Positions 1 through 9,219 of a stretch of DNA of 64,000 bases are shown here, piece by piece. The stretch is taken from contig CAKVIC010000002.1 in assembly GCA_934754655.1 (NCBI GenBank), forward strand, positions 62,001 through 126,000. The letters are read 5' to 3'. This DNA is from an uncultured Candidatus Melainabacteria bacterium. Its GTDB lineage: Bacteria; Cyanobacteriota; Vampirovibrionia; Gastranaerophilales; Gastranaerophilaceae. Under the pieces are notes generated by a model, which saw nothing but the letters and a program-made list of their open reading frames with translations, ran no database searches and was not told where the DNA came from. Position 1 is the first letter of the stretch. The number at the start of each line of letters is the position of its first letter. A program made the translations under genes and the position numbers.

Positions 1-176
1 GGGAAGATGTAACATCTGAATGGTATGAAGATTTTTCAGATGAGGTATTATTATGGAAAACAATATCAAAGCAAGATGCTATAGATACAATGAATGCTAT
101 TCGAAAATTTGTAGATAATGAAAGCCTAGATGCATTCATTGAGGATTTAAATTATTATAAAAAAATACGTTTATAG
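1..176 (+). CDS. 3' part of a small lineage-specific protein (window-truncated)
   Basis: The reading frame is open from the window edge to the TAG at 174-176 and encodes about 57 residues. They align with the C-terminal half of the intact protein at 808-1128: both contain D-V-T-S-E-W-Y-E, then K-Q-D-A-[IL]-D-T-M and S-L-[DE]-A-F. It is therefore a paralogue whose start lies outside the window. It faces a broken copy of the 276-residue gene in the same tail-to-tail layout as the intact pair at 808-1955, so a two-gene unit was duplicated. I do not recognise a function. Confidence 0.6.
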   Translation, partial: EDVTSEWYEDFSDEVLLWKTISKQDAIDTMNAIRKFVDNESLDAFIEDLNYYKKIRL

Positions 177-180
177 ATTT

Positions 181-420
181 TTAACTAAACAACATATTAT
201 TTAATTTAGTATTTGCTAGATTTCCAATACCAGTGCCTAACATAGAACCTGTAACTCCAAACATTTTTGAACCAAGCGCACCACAATAACCTGATAATGT
301 AATTGAGCCTAAAAGATTTGTTGCAGATTTTGCGGTTGTTTTAAAAATGTTTTCGCCATTTACAACATCTGATAAAACATCTATGCCTTCAACTGCGCCA
401 AGCGCTAAAACACCTAATTT
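181..420 (-). pseudogene. C-terminal remnant of the 276-aa family protein
   Basis: Read on the minus strand, this encodes about 80 residues nearly identical to the C-terminus of the intact gene at 1125-1955. Both have the K-L-G-[IV]-L-A-L-G, E-G-I-D-[IV]-L-S-D and N-L-L-G-S-I-T-L-S-G-Y-C-G-A segments and end in N-N-M-L-F. Similarity stops abruptly at about 420, where GC-rich repeat DNA begins, so the first ~195 codons are missing. It is a broken copy, probably truncated by recombination with the neighbouring repeat. Confidence 0.75.
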
Positions 421-670
421 GCAATTGCTTTAGCGGATTTACGGACGGAATGAATGAAATGAATTCCGGATCGCGAACAGATTGAGCCTACTGTGGTGGA
501 GCCACAAAGACGAAACTCCCGCCCCGCCGATGGCAGGTACGGGCGCGCGGAGCAAATTCAAGACAGCGGATTTTCGGTAGGGCTTTAGCCCGTGAGGTGT
601 CGGTCGGACGTTACTCCGCCGACACCCCGAATAATTCAAGAGGGCGGATTTGCGGACGTGTTTTATTTGT
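421..670. repeat. GC-rich dispersed repeat block
   Basis: This stretch is much richer in G+C than its surroundings and carries repeated words such as GCGGATTT (432-439 and again near 643). Its right edge (about 645-668, GGATTTGCGGACGTG then TTTTATTTGT) recurs almost unchanged in inverted orientation at 25505-25528. It abuts a truncated paralogue, as does the second copy. No convincing gene is present. It is a dispersed non-coding repeat; whether it is or was mobile cannot be told here. Confidence 0.55.
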
Positions 671-689
671 TAAAATTATTTGTTATTTG

Positions 690-714
690 TCATGCTGAAC
701 TCGTTTCAGCATCT
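690..714. repeat. Dispersed short palindrome (TGTCATGCTGAA type)
   Basis: ATGCTGAA (692-699) pairs with TTCAGCAT (705-712) around a 5-nt loop, preceded by TGTC. A related hairpin, ATCCTGAA/TTCAGGAT preceded by TGTC, lies at 25553-25576. Short palindromes of this kind are scattered between genes in many bacterial genomes. No coding role is seen. Confidence 0.6.
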
Positions 715-807
715 CACCGGCGTAGAACTTTGCACTAAACAAACGAGCGTTTTAAATCATTTTATGCTATAATTTTTGTGTTAAAAAAACAAACAAGGGG
801 TGTATTA

Positions 808-1128
808 ATGAAAATTGGATTTAATCCTGCAATAAAGAATCAAAACATGTATAACACAAAACGTAACGCCAGCGTGCAAACTAGCATTTCTAACAATCAA
901 TTAGCGTTCAAAAAAGTTAATCAAGAGTTTTATAACAAAGCACAAAAATCATATAATTGGTTTAAAGATGTTACTTCTGAATGGTATGAATGGTTAACAG
1001 ATGCTGTTGTATGGAATGAAATTCCAAAACAAGATGCATTAGACACCATGGATGCTGTGCGTAAATGGGTTCGCAAAGGAAGTCTTGAAGCTTTTGAAAG
1101 TATGTATAAATATATTCAAAATTATTAA
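808..1128 (+). CDS. Small lineage-specific protein with N-terminal FK motif
   Basis: The product has 106 residues. I chose the ATG at 808 because AAGGGG (795-800) sits 7 nt upstream; an earlier in-frame TTG lacks a ribosome site. The N-terminus (M-K-I-G-F-N-P) is polar and disordered-looking and contains L-A-F-K-K near residue 33, resembling the F-[KT]-[SG] motif of several other proteins here. The C-terminal half is a compact helical region rich in Trp and Tyr. The gene is convergent with the 276-aa gene and their ends overlap by 3 nt. A partial paralogue lies at 1-176. Function unknown. Confidence 0.7.
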   Translation: MKIGFNPAIKNQNMYNTKRNASVQTSISNNQLAFKKVNQEFYNKAQKSYNWFKDVTSEWYEWLTDAVVWNEIPKQDALDTMDAVRKWVRKGSLEAFESMYKYIQNY

Positions 1129-1955
1129 TCAAATAACATATTATTAAGTTTGTTATTAGCTAGATTTCCAATACCTGTTCCTAACATAGAACCTGTAATA
1201 CCAAACATTTTAGAACCAATTGCTCCACAATAACCTGATAATGTAATTGAGCCTAGTAAATTAGTCGCTGATTTTGCTGTTGTTTTGAAAAAGTTTTCAC
1301 CATTTGCAATATCTGATAAAATATCAATGCCTTCAATTGTGCCAAGAGCTAAAATACCCAATTTAGGAGTTCTTGTCAATGCTCTTGCTGTTAAAGTGCC
1401 AAACTTATTACCTTCAAAAACTTTAGCTCTAACATAAGATGGTTTATCAGGACTATGAGTAATGTTTTTTATGCTTGTTTTAATTTGTGTTTGTTTAAGA
1501 TTAAATATCTTAGTAATCCAAGCACCAAATTGTGTTTGTAATAATGTTGTATCTTGTTTTAGCAACCATATTGCCAATTTTGGAAATGGGCTGGTGTTTG
1601 GATTAACAAAATTATTCAACAAAGTTCCACGGAAAAATGAAAATGGATGTTGTGCAATTTTGTAATCATAAGGCGGTACAAATTTTTCGCCTTTGATTAA
1701 TGAAGAAATTTGTTTGCAAGCGCCTTGCAAGTCACGGATATCTTCCGGTGCGTTTAATAGCGCAAGTGTTGCAATTGCAGGAGTTGAAACTGAATTTGAA
1801 TTTTGAAGTTGTTCAGCTTTTTGAACTTGTGGAACGATATCAAAAATTGAACTGGTTTCATCTTTTTTATCAACGCTTTTGCGCGCTTTTTCGTAATCTT
1901 GTTGGATTTGATAAAAATTGTTTGGATTGTTGTTTAATAAAATCTTACTGATCAT
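1125..1955 (-). CDS. Lineage-specific protein with Gly-rich hydrophobic C-terminus
   Basis: This is a 276-residue protein starting at the ATG at 1953-1955, with AAAAGG (1961-1966 on the complement) as ribosome site. The first ~120 residues are polar with no signal peptide. The last ~70 are hydrophobic and Gly/Ser-rich (L-G-S-I-T-L-S-G-Y-C-G-A, then G-S-M-L-G-T-G-I-G-N), which could insert into or associate with a membrane. No family is recognised. Two fragments of paralogues occur at 181-420 and 25348-25466, so the gene belongs to a local multicopy family that decays by truncation. It pairs tail-to-tail with the 106-aa gene, but I see no direct sign of a toxin-immunity relation. Confidence 0.65.
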   Translation of the reverse strand: MISKILLNNNPNNFYQIQQDYEKARKSVDKKDETSSIFDIVPQVQKAEQLQNSNSVSTPAIATLALLNAPEDIRDLQGACKQISSLIKGEKFVPPYDYKIAQHPFSFFRGTLLNNFVNPNTSPFPKLAIWLLKQDTTLLQTQFGAWITKIFNLKQTQIKTSIKNITHSPDKPSYVRAKVFEGNKFGTLTARALTRTPKLGILALGTIEGIDILSDIANGENFFKTTAKSATNLLGSITLSGYCGAIGSKMFGITGSMLGTGIGNLANNKLNNMLFD

Positions 1956-2333
1956 ACAGCCTTTTCCTATTTTAAAGCATAGCTCCTACACTATATATTT
2001 ATAAAGTTTTTTTCGAAACAAAAATTTCACAATGAAAAAAAATCGTTACAATTGCTTAACATTTGATGATAAAAGTATCATTCTTGTAGCTTAATGCAAA
2101 TTATTATTGAAAATTTGTGGCTGTGTGCAAGTTTTTGTTTGTAAAAAAATCAACATTGAATTTAAAATTCTTTTGATACAATGAGAAAAAAATCAAGCAG
2201 ATGACTTGTGACAAATTGCAAGTGACTCAAGACAATTTTATGTACACTCAACAAGTTCGCTAATATTAATGCATCTTCTAAAAAATAGGCACTTAACTTA
2301 CTAATAAAAATTTTATTTTTTACACAAACTCGT
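1956..2333. other. Intergenic gap
   Basis: 378 bases without a supported gene. It holds a short inverted repeat (ATGATA/TATCAT near 2068-2083) and, near 2203-2235, words such as GTGACAAATTGC and AGTGACTCAAGACAA. These resemble the AAGTGACTCATGACAAAT repeat found twice near 25.5 kb. I see nothing else. Confidence 0.4.
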
Positions 2334-3413
2334 TTATAAAATATTTTTTAAAAATTTTGCATAAACAAACTTTTGAAATTTTCCAATATAAGTTGTAATA
2401 AGAAGTACTAATATGAAATATAAATATGTCATTTGTACAGGGTTATATATCGTATAAATTTTATCATTACTAAAATCAATTTGCATATTATTATAATGAC
2501 ATAACAAAATCGTAATTAAGTACATTACAAAAGTGTGATTTGCCATAATATGATAAGTATTGCAACCAATATCTTTTAATAATTTTATATCTTTAAAATA
2601 ATTATACGTAATTTCAATAAAAAATAATGAAAACCAAATTCCAGTTAATGCTGTTAAAATTGGCACAATTAATTGATTATCAAAACGCCCCCAAACGAGT
2701 ACATAGCTTAAGCCTATTCCATGTTCTGGATTAAAATCTCTATTGAATAACCATAAAATAGACTGAAAAATTAAAATAAATCCTAAATATTTAGGTTGAA
2801 ATATATTGATATTATTCTTGATATATTTTACATAAAAATATCCAATATAAACAAAAAATAATGAAAACATTAATTTCATTATTATTAAACTTATTGTTGA
2901 ATTTCCAACAAACTTAAATAATGGAATAGCTCCGAATCCGAAAATAGAAAATAAACTTAATTTAAACCATCTATCAGAAGTTTTATTTAAAAGCTTCATT
3001 AATAAAACAAAAACACAAAGTGTTAAAAATAATTGTGGAACAAACCAAAGAGGTGCGCATAGCAAAAGTTGATGTCCATTAACAAATGGAGTTATAAAAA
3101 AACTTTTTAAAGAAATCTTATCTCCCAAAAACACACCATTATATTTATACAAAATATATGTTATTACAAGATAAACAAGCTCATAGCAAAAATACGGTAT
3201 CAATAAAGATTTTATTCTTTTTTTAAAATAAGTCTTTATATCATTTATGTATTTATCATTAAATAACATCCCCGATATAAAGAAAAATAAAGCTAGTTGA
3301 AATGAATATGGCGGAAACATTCCAAATAAAGAAAATTCTAAATGCCCAGATACAACAAGAATTATTGCCAGTGCTTTAAGTAAATTTATTTTCTCGGAAA
3401 AAATTTTATCCAT
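2334..3413 (-). CDS. Acyltransferase 3 family membrane protein
   Basis: The product is 359 residues with about ten hydrophobic segments throughout. The N-terminus has the family layout: a basic residue before a first membrane helix ending in S-G-H (about residue 23), then the F-F-I-S-G-M-L-F segment. The acyltransferase 3 family (OafA/NolL-like) uses an acyl-CoA or similar donor to O-acylate sugars or envelope polymers in the cytoplasmic membrane. It lies 17 nt downstream of the GH13 gene on the same strand, so the two are probably co-transcribed and may act on the same glycan. The substrate cannot be told from sequence. Confidence 0.8.
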   Translation of the reverse strand: MDKIFSEKINLLKALAIILVVSGHLEFSLFGMFPPYSFQLALFFFISGMLFNDKYINDIKTYFKKRIKSLLIPYFCYELVYLVITYILYKYNGVFLGDKISLKSFFITPFVNGHQLLLCAPLWFVPQLFLTLCVFVLLMKLLNKTSDRWFKLSLFSIFGFGAIPLFKFVGNSTISLIIMKLMFSLFFVYIGYFYVKYIKNNINIFQPKYLGFILIFQSILWLFNRDFNPEHGIGLSYVLVWGRFDNQLIVPILTALTGIWFSLFFIEITYNYFKDIKLLKDIGCNTYHIMANHTFVMYLITILLCHYNNMQIDFSNDKIYTIYNPVQMTYLYFILVLLITTYIGKFQKFVYAKFLKNIL

Positions 3414-3430
3414 TAATAACCACCATTTTT

Positions 3431-5473
3431 TTAATTAGGAGTTACATCCAACCACAAAGTTTGATATGGAGATAATCTCAAATGCATTGTTTTATTCTTT
3501 AAAGAAATATTTACTTTTATATTATCACCGTTTATCAAATTTTTTAATTTATTTATCTTGCCATTATTCTTTAAAATAATATCTATCGGCAAAGTTATAT
3601 CTGCATATAATTTCTCTTTTGATAAATTATTTATTACAAGAATTTGCTTATTTTTATTTTTTCTTAAATATGCGAAATTACTTTTCGACTTTGTCTGTAA
3701 TAATTCAAAGTCACCATCAACCATAACAGGCAAAGATTTTCTTACTTGAATCAAATTATGAACTTTGCAGTAAACTTGCGAATTAAATTTATAAAACCCT
3801 TGTGATGAACCATAAAATAATTTTGCCGAAACCTTTCCTCTATTAATATCTCTAGAGTCAAAAACTGATAGCAAATTTGCTATTTTGTTTTTAGAACGAA
3901 TTAATGCCGATTCTTTTGCATTTTCAAAATTATTTGTTACGCCTATTTCATCACCATAATAAATAATTGGAATTCCTGGAAGAGAAAATAATATAGAATA
4001 AGCAACCTCAATTCTATTAGGGTTTTTATCTAAAAAGTTTGCAAGCCTACCACTTACACCAAACCCTTTTCTAAATTCAAGACCTTTATTTATTAAATCA
4101 TCATATACGATTTTCCTTACTTCTGGGCTTACCATTTCCAAGGTCAATTCATCATGCACTCTCAAAAACATTCCCCAAGCCGTACTTTTAGGTGTTTGTG
4201 GTGTGTTTTTGTATGCATCAATAAAATATTTTTTATCTTCTGTAATTAATGTTGCCCATATTGCAGGCATGTACGGAAAATGATAAGCTATTTGAGCTTC
4301 GTTTGTTCTTTTTATTTTTTTTATTTCATTATTAACTTGTATATCAACTTCTCTTTCTTTTCCAAAATAAGGTAATATATCTTTTGGAAGCTGACAGGCT
4401 TCAACTTGAATAACACTAGAAGATGCTGTTAACAAAATATAATCGCTCAATATCTTAATTACAGAATGTGTTTTAGGCAAATTTTCCGCGTTAGTTCCTT
4501 TTTCTTTTATTAAATAAGGAATCGCATCCATTCTAAAAATATCAATTCCACAATTTGTCCAATTTGTTATTGTATCTAAAGCATAATATAGAACTTCTGG
4601 ATTTTCCCAATTTATATCTAGTTGAAATGGATAAAAAGTATGATACAAATAATAAATTTTCCCATTAACCTCAACTTTTCTATAATTATTTTCTATATTT
4701 TCAGGAAAAATTAATCTGCGTTTTGAGATACGACCATCATCTTCTGTATATTCGACAATTGTACCAAGCTTTTCGTCTTGATATTTTTTGTATTTAGGCT
4801 CTTTATCAGTATAAACAAAATATTGTAAAGCACTTTCATCGCCTTGCTCTAATCTTTTAAACCATTCATGTTCTGAAGATAAATGATTTAATACTAAATC
4901 TGCTTTTATTTTAAAACCATAAGACTTTGCCTGTTTGGCAAATGACGTAAATTCTTTCATTCCGCCTAAATCTTGTCTTACAGTTTGGGGATTCTTAACA
5001 TCAAAACCGGCATCTTTCATCGGACTATCCGCAAATGGTAGCATATAAAGAGTAGTAACTCCCAGTTCTTTTAAATAATCTAACATTTGTGTAGTGTCTT
5101 TAAATGTATTTGATTTACCTTGTTGTACAATACCAAATTGGTCTACATAAAACATATAAATAATTTCATCTTTATACCAATCTGACTTTCTGCTTAAATC
5201 TTGGTTCTTTAAATATTCTGGTCTTGAATTAATAGAAGCTATCACTTTATTAATAACTGTTTGATAAATTTCATCAGCTTTTTCTTTACCATAAACATCC
5301 CTTATTGCATCTTTAAGCTCTTTAGAAATTTTACTATCTATTTTATACTCAATATTTGAATCAAGTATATTCACCATAACTTGGTTATTATCATCAATAG
5401 CATTAACCTCAGCATAACAAAAAGAGTTAAGCAACAAAGTCAATAAAAATATTTTTAATAAAAAATTTTTCAT
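3431..5473 (-). CDS. Secreted GH13 alpha-amylase-family glycosidase
   Basis: The protein is about 680 residues. I prefer the ATG at 5471-5473 over an upstream in-frame TTG, because it starts a clean signal peptide (M-K-N-F-L-L-K, a Leu-rich core, then C-Y-A). GH13 conserved regions appear in order: D-L-V-L-N-H (region I), G-I-D-I-F-R-M-D-A (region II, nucleophile Asp), V-I-Q-V-E-A (region III, acid Glu) and V-H-D-E-L (region IV Asp). The architecture resembles the trehalose synthase/amylosucrase/oligo-glucosidase branch, with a C-terminal beta domain. About 80 residues before the barrel (after the signal) are unassigned. Export suggests it works on external or periplasmic alpha-glucan. The exact substrate is not determined. 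Confidence 0.85.
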   Translation of the reverse strand: MKNFLLKIFLLTLLLNSFCYAEVNAIDDNNQVMVNILDSNIEYKIDSKISKELKDAIRDVYGKEKADEIYQTVINKVIASINSRPEYLKNQDLSRKSDWYKDEIIYMFYVDQFGIVQQGKSNTFKDTTQMLDYLKELGVTTLYMLPFADSPMKDAGFDVKNPQTVRQDLGGMKEFTSFAKQAKSYGFKIKADLVLNHLSSEHEWFKRLEQGDESALQYFVYTDKEPKYKKYQDEKLGTIVEYTEDDGRISKRRLIFPENIENNYRKVEVNGKIYYLYHTFYPFQLDINWENPEVLYYALDTITNWTNCGIDIFRMDAIPYLIKEKGTNAENLPKTHSVIKILSDYILLTASSSVIQVEACQLPKDILPYFGKEREVDIQVNNEIKKIKRTNEAQIAYHFPYMPAIWATLITEDKKYFIDAYKNTPQTPKSTAWGMFLRVHDELTLEMVSPEVRKIVYDDLINKGLEFRKGFGVSGRLANFLDKNPNRIEVAYSILFSLPGIPIIYYGDEIGVTNNFENAKESALIRSKNKIANLLSVFDSRDINRGKVSAKLFYGSSQGFYKFNSQVYCKVHNLIQVRKSLPVMVDGDFELLQTKSKSNFAYLRKNKNKQILVINNLSKEKLYADITLPIDIILKNNGKINKLKNLINGDNIKVNISLKNKTMHLRLSPYQTLWLDVTPN

Positions 5474-5668
5474 TCGCAAATTGTATTATAAAAGTATTAG
5501 TAATACAAGCCAGTCCTTTTTAAACCACCACAATAAAAAAACATATTTTAATATATTATTAAAAACTCTGATTAAGCTTTCTAAACCAACTTCATAACTT
5601 CAGCATTCACTTATAAAACATTTTGCATTATAATAAGACAATAAAGAGCAGAAATTGGAATAAAACGA

Positions 5669-8600
5669 ATGGAATGTCCTAAATGTCATAGCCAAATTGA
5701 CGATAATCAAACAGTTTGTCCTGTTTGTAAAAAAGTTTTGTTGCTTGAATGTCCAAATTGCCATGCTCTTGGAACAACTCCAATTTGTGAAGAATGTGGC
5801 TACACAATTCTTACCAAATGCTCTAAATGCTCAAAAATAATTCCAACCGATTCCAAAACTTGTCCAAAATGTGGATTTACAACTTCGATATCACTTGCAA
5901 ATAATGAATGTGAAATAGATGATTTCGCGTCCTTAATTGTTGAATTTGGAGCGCTTAAAACTATAAAAAAGAATCTTAAATCCGCAGAATTATATCAAAA
6001 ATTTTTTTACAAATTAAAAAATCTTTTTTTGACCCAAACAAAAGGCATTGATTGCAAAATAATAAAGTATAATAATTCATACGCAATAAATCTTAACAAG
6101 GAACTTTCTTTTGGCACCTCTTGCGATAAGGCAATTCGACTTGCATTAAAAATTATTAATTCTTTTGCAGAATTAAATAAAAATTTGTCAGAAGAATTTG
6201 CCTGTAACCTCAAGCTTTCAATCACTATCATTAAAAAAAGTTCTGAAAAATTGCAAGAATATACTGTTTATAATAACAACTGTAAAATGCTTGATACAGG
6301 GAAAAAAGCTAAATATTTAAAAGGATTAACTTTAATTTTAGATCAATATGTGCATGATGAAATTTACAAAAACTATAAAACCGACTCGCTTTATACTGTT
6401 GAAAATAATGGTAAAACTTGCGTTTTTTATGAGGTTCTTCTTGATTCTTATATTTTGCCTCCTAAAAATGAGAAGTACGATACTCCTGTTGAAACGCAAT
6501 TTAACAATATAAAAAAACAAAACAACAAGGAAGAAAAAGATAAACTTTATTCTTTCAAGATTTTTGATATAAATGCAAAATGTAAATTCGAAAATGTTAC
6601 TATTAAAGAACTTTTTGAAAAGTTTGACAATTTTGATTTAAAAAATAATGGTCAAATTTTTTCAATAAATTCTGAAAAAGAATTTCCGATAAATACCTCA
6701 AAATTCATAAACATTTTTAAAAAACACGAATTAAAGGTGTTGCATCTAACATGTTCGGAAAGGCTTAATTACGCTCCTTGGGGAATTTTAGAATCATTAT
6801 TTTGGGAGAATTTAAATTATTCTTTATTGACAAATCCTAAAGAAATTGAAAATCTAAATCCGGAATATATAAGGCTTTATAAACCGTTATTCGAGCTAAA
6901 ATTTATGGAAATTCAAAACTCAATTTCGTATGAAGATTCAAGATTCTTGTTTATTGATTTGTTCTGCAAATTTTTATCAAGTTTAAAAAATACTGTTATA
7001 ATACTTGATAATATTGAATTTCTTGATGACACTACTTTACAAGTTTTAGAACTTTATTTTTCAAAATATAAAAATTTTAAACAGAATTTTGTATTTATTG
7101 CGCAAAACAACACAGAATCTTTGCATACAAAAATTAAATCATTACTAAGAACTTCAAAATATACAGAATTTAAATTAAAAGATTCTCCAATTGATACATT
7201 AATTTCAAACATAAATGTTGATGCAAAAGAGTTTTTGGAATCTTTTTATTTTGAAAAAATTAAAGAAAATTTTAATGGTTCAAATTTATATTTTGAAAAT
7301 GCACTAAAATATTTAATGGAAAGTAATGTTTTAGTTAATTTTAACAACAAACTTATAATAAAAAATAATAAGTCAGTGATTTTACCAAATACTATTGAAG
7401 GATTGTATAAAGAGCGTTTAAAGCATCTTGGTAGTGAAAATTTAAGTTTATCGTTTATTCTTGCATATTCAATTTTTCTTGGCGAAAAATTAGATTTTAA
7501 AACTTTAGAATTATTAGAAATTGAAGATTTAAAAAACGCTGCTCAAAAATTAGAAAATTCAGGACTTGCAAGAATTGATAACGGGTATTTATATATAAAT
7601 AATTTTAGTATTTTATATAATGTAATTTCAGATTCTTTAAAGCAAAATATAAAAGAGTTTTTAGCGAAAAATATTTTAGCTAAACTTGGAAATTTTATAG
7701 ATGATTCCATTAAAATCACTGTATTAGGAATTTTAAATGCGTTTAAAGAAGAATATTTGATTTTATGGCGTAATTCAATTTTTGCGATTAATTCTGGAGA
7801 TTATGATGCTTATTTAAAAAACAGTTTTGGTTTCTTATCATTGCTTGGAATTCCTGAACTTGATATTTCTAAAGAGGAACAGGAAGAAAATAAAAAGAAT
7901 GTTTATAATAATATTTTGATGAGCTTATACAATTATTCTCCAACAAAAATTTATCACATTGAAAAAATACTTTTAGCAGACGCTTTTAATGCTCATAACA
8001 ACGAACAAATAGTAAAACTTTCGAATCTTATGTTACAAGGCGCGCTATTAACCTCAAATTATACCGAAGCTCAAGGGCTTATGCATAATATATTATCAAA
8101 AATGAAAAATGCGACTTTAATTGTTGACGGAGAGATTAATAAAAAATTTCTGTTACTATCTTTAATCAATATTCAAATTTTGTATAATCTTGGAAATTAT
8201 ACCGATTGCGTTTTAACTGCAAACGAAACCTTAAGCGTAATTAATATTGATAATCTTGCGTCAATTCTTCCTGCCGGTTTTACTCAAGATGCTTTTATAA
8301 AATATTTATTAGAAACTTATAGACTTGCAGCGTTTGCCAAATTACATTTATTGCAAGACGATATTGAAGAATTTTTTGCAAATATTGAACAAGCTTTAAA
8401 TGTAAATTTTGCTGAAAAAACTTGTATAATTGCAATCAAAGATTTTCTTGCTGATAAAACTTATGCAATGGAAGATATCGAAAAAGCTTCTGCATTTTCA
8501 AAAATAGTATATTTAATTTTGCAAGAGTTTAACAATTTACAAGAAGATTATAATACCTTTGCGCAAAATATTTATCAAGCAAAGCTTTTAGCAATTGATA

Positions 8601-8980
8601 TTAACGAAAAAGAAGTCGAATTATTCTGTGATTTATTAATTGCATACGCATACTTCAAATCAGATTATATAGAAAAAGCCAATTCTATTTATCGTGATGT
8701 ATTAGAGTTTGCACAACATTCAAGCATTCTGAGCATAACTATTTTGGCAAAATTCTTTATTGCAGAATTAGAAAAACACTTCTCTCCATCAGATGCTTTA
8801 ATTACAATTAACGATGCATTAAACCTTTTGAAGCACAAAAATTGTGAATCAAAAATTTTGTTTGCAATTTTGTTAAAACTATACATTCAAATTATGCATG
8901 ATAACAATGCAAATTTTGATTTAGAATCTGATGAACAAAAACTATATGCCTTGCAAGATAAGCTTTCGAGTTTAATATAA
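5669..8980 (+). CDS. Zinc-ribbon / degenerate STAND-like ATPase / helical repeat protein
   Basis: A very large protein (1103 residues). Residues 1-70 hold four or five C-x2-C knuckles forming double zinc ribbons. Residues ~75-260 resemble the body of a class III nucleotide cyclase homology domain but lack recognisable catalytic Asp motifs. Residues ~300-560 look like the AAA/STAND module that usually follows such domains: a Walker B-like segment (V-I-I-L-D-N-I-E) is visible. The expected P-loop site (G-Q-I-F-S-I-N-S-E-K-E-F-P-I-N-T-S-K) lacks GxxxxGK[ST]. The remaining ~500 residues are helical and TPR-like. The family plan suggests a signalling scaffold, but without a P-loop an active ATPase is doubtful. 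Confidence 0.6.
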   Translation: MECPKCHSQIDDNQTVCPVCKKVLLLECPNCHALGTTPICEECGYTILTKCSKCSKIIPTDSKTCPKCGFTTSISLANNECEIDDFASLIVEFGALKTIKKNLKSAELYQKFFYKLKNLFLTQTKGIDCKIIKYNNSYAINLNKELSFGTSCDKAIRLALKIINSFAELNKNLSEEFACNLKLSITIIKKSSEKLQEYTVYNNNCKMLDTGKKAKYLKGLTLILDQYVHDEIYKNYKTDSLYTVENNGKTCVFYEVLLDSYILPPKNEKYDTPVETQFNNIKKQNNKEEKDKLYSFKIFDINAKCKFENVTIKELFEKFDNFDLKNNGQIFSINSEKEFPINTSKFINIFKKHELKVLHLTCSERLNYAPWGILESLFWENLNYSLLTNPKEIENLNPEYIRLYKPLFELKFMEIQNSISYEDSRFLFIDLFCKFLSSLKNTVIILDNIEFLDDTTLQVLELYFSKYKNFKQNFVFIAQNNTESLHTKIKSLLRTSKYTEFKLKDSPIDTLISNINVDAKEFLESFYFEKIKENFNGSNLYFENALKYLMESNVLVNFNNKLIIKNNKSVILPNTIEGLYKERLKHLGSENLSLSFILAYSIFLGEKLDFKTLELLEIEDLKNAAQKLENSGLARIDNGYLYINNFSILYNVISDSLKQNIKEFLAKNILAKLGNFIDDSIKITVLGILNAFKEEYLILWRNSIFAINSGDYDAYLKNSFGFLSLLGIPELDISKEEQEENKKNVYNNILMSLYNYSPTKIYHIEKILLADAFNAHNNEQIVKLSNLMLQGALLTSNYTEAQGLMHNILSKMKNATLIVDGEINKKFLLLSLINIQILYNLGNYTDCVLTANETLSVINIDNLASILPAGFTQDAFIKYLLETYRLAAFAKLHLLQDDIEEFFANIEQALNVNFAEKTCIIAIKDFLADKTYAMEDIEKASAFSKIVYLILQEFNNLQEDYNTFAQNIYQAKLLAIDINEKEVELFCDLLIAYAYFKSDYIEKANSIYRDVLEFAQHSSILSITILAKFFIAELEKHFSPSDALITINDALNLLKHKNCESKILFAILLKLYIQIMHDNNANFDLESDEQKLYALQDKLSSLI

Positions 8981-8986
8981 TAAAAA

Positions 8987-9076
8987 TTAAGAAGCTTTCT
9001 TTTCAAACATGTTAGGTATCAAAATTAATACTGAATAAAATAAACAGCCTGTAAATATCAAATTTAAAATTTCCAT
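8987..9076 (-). CDS. 29-residue single-span membrane microprotein
   Basis: A short minus-strand frame begins at ATG 9074-9076 and ends with TAA at 8987-8989. It is preceded by a near-perfect ribosome site, AAGGAG (9085-9090 on the complement), 8 nt upstream. The product starts M-E-I-L-N-L-I-F, runs through about 18 hydrophobic residues and ends F-E-K-K-A-S, consistent with one membrane span and a basic tail. It sits convergent to the large zinc-ribbon gene. No family is recognised. The strong ribosome site is the main argument that it is real. Confidence 0.5.
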   Translation of the reverse strand: MEILNLIFTGCLFYSVLILIPNMFEKKAS

Positions 9077-9219
9077 GAGCAATTCTCCTTTACATATAAT
9101 TTGGTATTCCACATTTTGGCAAATTCGTAACGCTTTTTTTGAAAAATTTTACAAATCTTTACATTTCATGTTTACAATTAATGCATTTTGAGTGTAGAAT
9201 CATGTTAGGAGGCTTTATA

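Noticed and set aside
439..639. Minus-strand frame in the GC-rich block
   Set aside because: Pro/Arg/Ser-rich, no ribosome site, lies wholly in repeat DNA.
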